DNA from: an uncultured Alphaproteobacteria bacterium
GTDB taxonomy: Bacteria > Pseudomonadota > Alphaproteobacteria > HIMB59 > GCA-002718135
Assembly (NCBI GenBank): GCA_902619055.1
Contig: CACNCW010000006.1
Location: 1 to 27,407, forward strand
Length of the DNA: 27,407 nt
Direction: 5' to 3'
This document shows positions 26,487 through 27,407 of this stretch, one piece after another. Position 1 is the first letter of the stretch. Each line of letters starts with the position of its first letter. The notes under the pieces are model-generated. The model saw only the letters and a list, made by a program, of their open reading frames with translations, made no database searches and was not told where the DNA came from. A program made the position numbers and the translations under genes.

Positions 26487-27407
26487 TTAAATCAGAACTT
26501 TTTCTATTTCTTCGATCACTCTAGAGACAGGTATTTTATTGATATTTCTAGAGTTAAAATCACTCGAGGATATTGAAAATATATTGGAATTTTCAGGAGT
26601 AAATTTTGTAGAATTTTTGGGTCCAAAGAGTTTAATTAATGGACAGTATCCAGTAGATAACATATGACTAACACCACTATCGTTCGAAATGGCTAATTCT
26701 AAATATTTAGTTGTAGCCATAATAATTTCTATATTATGATATCCAGAAATATGATCTTCAATAAATATAGAAAGAGGATAAAGATTTTTAAACTTTTCCT
26801 TTAAATATAATTCATCAGGTCCAATAAAAAAAACTATAGTCTTATTATTTCTTTCAAGATAATTGCATAGGTCTATGTATTTATCTAAAGGCCAAATCTT
26901 ATTTTTTTCACCAGCTCCAGGAGCAACACCTACGTAGTTTTTATGTTTTGGTAAAATCTTACTTATTAATACATGGAGATTTGCATTTATTGGAATTTTA
27001 AAATCATTTTTATTTTTTTTTATAACTATTAAATCTAATAGATCTAAAATATAGTTTAAATAGTACCTTCTTATCTTATTATTTTTAATTTTTTTAGTGG
27101 AAAAAAAACCATTAGCAGATCCAGAAATAAAATCTTTATGTTGAATTCTTTTTAATGCTACAGTTCTAATTACTGATTTTTGAGTATCTAGAATATAATC
27201 AAAATATTCATTTTCTAACTTATATCTTTTAGATATTTTATTCCAAAAAAATGGACTAAGATCTGCTTGATCGAGTATCTCATCAATATAATTAGATGCA
27301 ATAAATTTAAGAGTATTCGAATAAACAGTTTTACCCTTATTAGTAAGCCAATATAATTTATAATCTGGAAGTCTCGATTTGATTTCGTGAAGAAGTTGTA
27401 ATTTTAT
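26487..27407 (-). CDS. Glycosyltransferase family 9 (heptosyltransferase-like), C-terminal part
   Basis: C-terminal 306 residues of a GT9 enzyme; such enzymes add heptose or related sugars to the lipopolysaccharide core at the inner membrane. The frame is open to the right window edge. VGVAPGAGEKNKIWPLDKY matches the nucleotide-sugar region (GAxxxxKxWP) and ISNDSGVSHMLSTGYCPLIK with LFGPKNSTKFTP matches the family NDSGxMHxAxxxGxPxxxLFGP block. A start at 26720 would leave out the first motif, so the gene certainly begins beyond the window. The N-terminal acceptor domain is only partly present. It is followed by two permease genes with no obvious link. Confidence 0.88.
   Translation of the reverse strand: MKLQLLHEIKSRLPDYKLYWLTNKGKTVYSNTLKFIASNYIDEILDQADLSPFFWNKISKRYKLENEYFDYILDTQKSVIRTVALKRIQHKDFISGSANGFFSTKKIKNNKIRRYYLNYILDLLDLIVIKKNKNDFKIPINANLHVLISKILPKHKNYVGVAPGAGEKNKIWPLDKYIDLCNYLERNNKTIVFFIGPDELYLKEKFKNLYPLSIFIEDHISGYHNIEIIMATTKYLELAISNDSGVSHMLSTGYCPLIKLFGPKNSTKFTPENSNIFSISSSDFNSRNINKIPVSRVIEEIEKVLI

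Overview
The window is AT-rich chromosomal DNA from a free-living, probably marine, alphaproteobacterium with a streamlined genome (SAR11, HIMB59 or AEGEAN-169-like). The basis is the low GC, one- to ten-base gene overlaps, very short intergenic gaps, a mitochondrial-type complex I, and the alphaproteobacterial gene order tig-clpP-clpX-lon-hup-tRNA-nuo. I cannot place it further without a tree.

Left half (1-16112, all on the minus strand). Read in transcription order from the right: tRNA-His, tRNA-Leu, trigger factor, clpP, clpX, lon (a protein folding and quality-control block), then HU, a strong hairpin, tRNA-Val, tRNA-Asp, and the complex I operon nuoA-B-C-D-E-F-G-H-I-J-K-L. nuoL is cut by the left edge. 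There is no insertion in the nuo operon and no mobile element.

Middle (16166-19385, plus strand) is a nitrogen assimilation unit and the most interesting part. A PLP aminotransferase overlaps a PII gene (glnB) by four bases. It is followed by a 245-base leader holding two tandem glutamine-riboswitch aptamers (glnA RNA), then glnA and an intrinsic terminator. The PII protein has an unusual T-loop. The GlnA is not of the usual alphaproteobacterial sequence type and lacks the standard motif around the adenylylation tyrosine. Together these suggest that glutamine synthetase is controlled mainly by an RNA sensor and less by the classical GlnD/GlnE/NtrBC protein cascade.

Right part (19422-27407) is a mixed region: parE (topoisomerase IV subunit B) and glpK (glycerol kinase) on plus; a class-I glutamine amidotransferase on minus; an IolE-like inosose dehydratase and a class-II c-type cytochrome on plus; two polar amino acid ABC permeases on minus; and a GT9 (heptosyltransferase-like) gene cut by the right edge. 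No stretch above 300 bases lacks a gene. No CRISPR, IS element, prophage or rRNA was seen.
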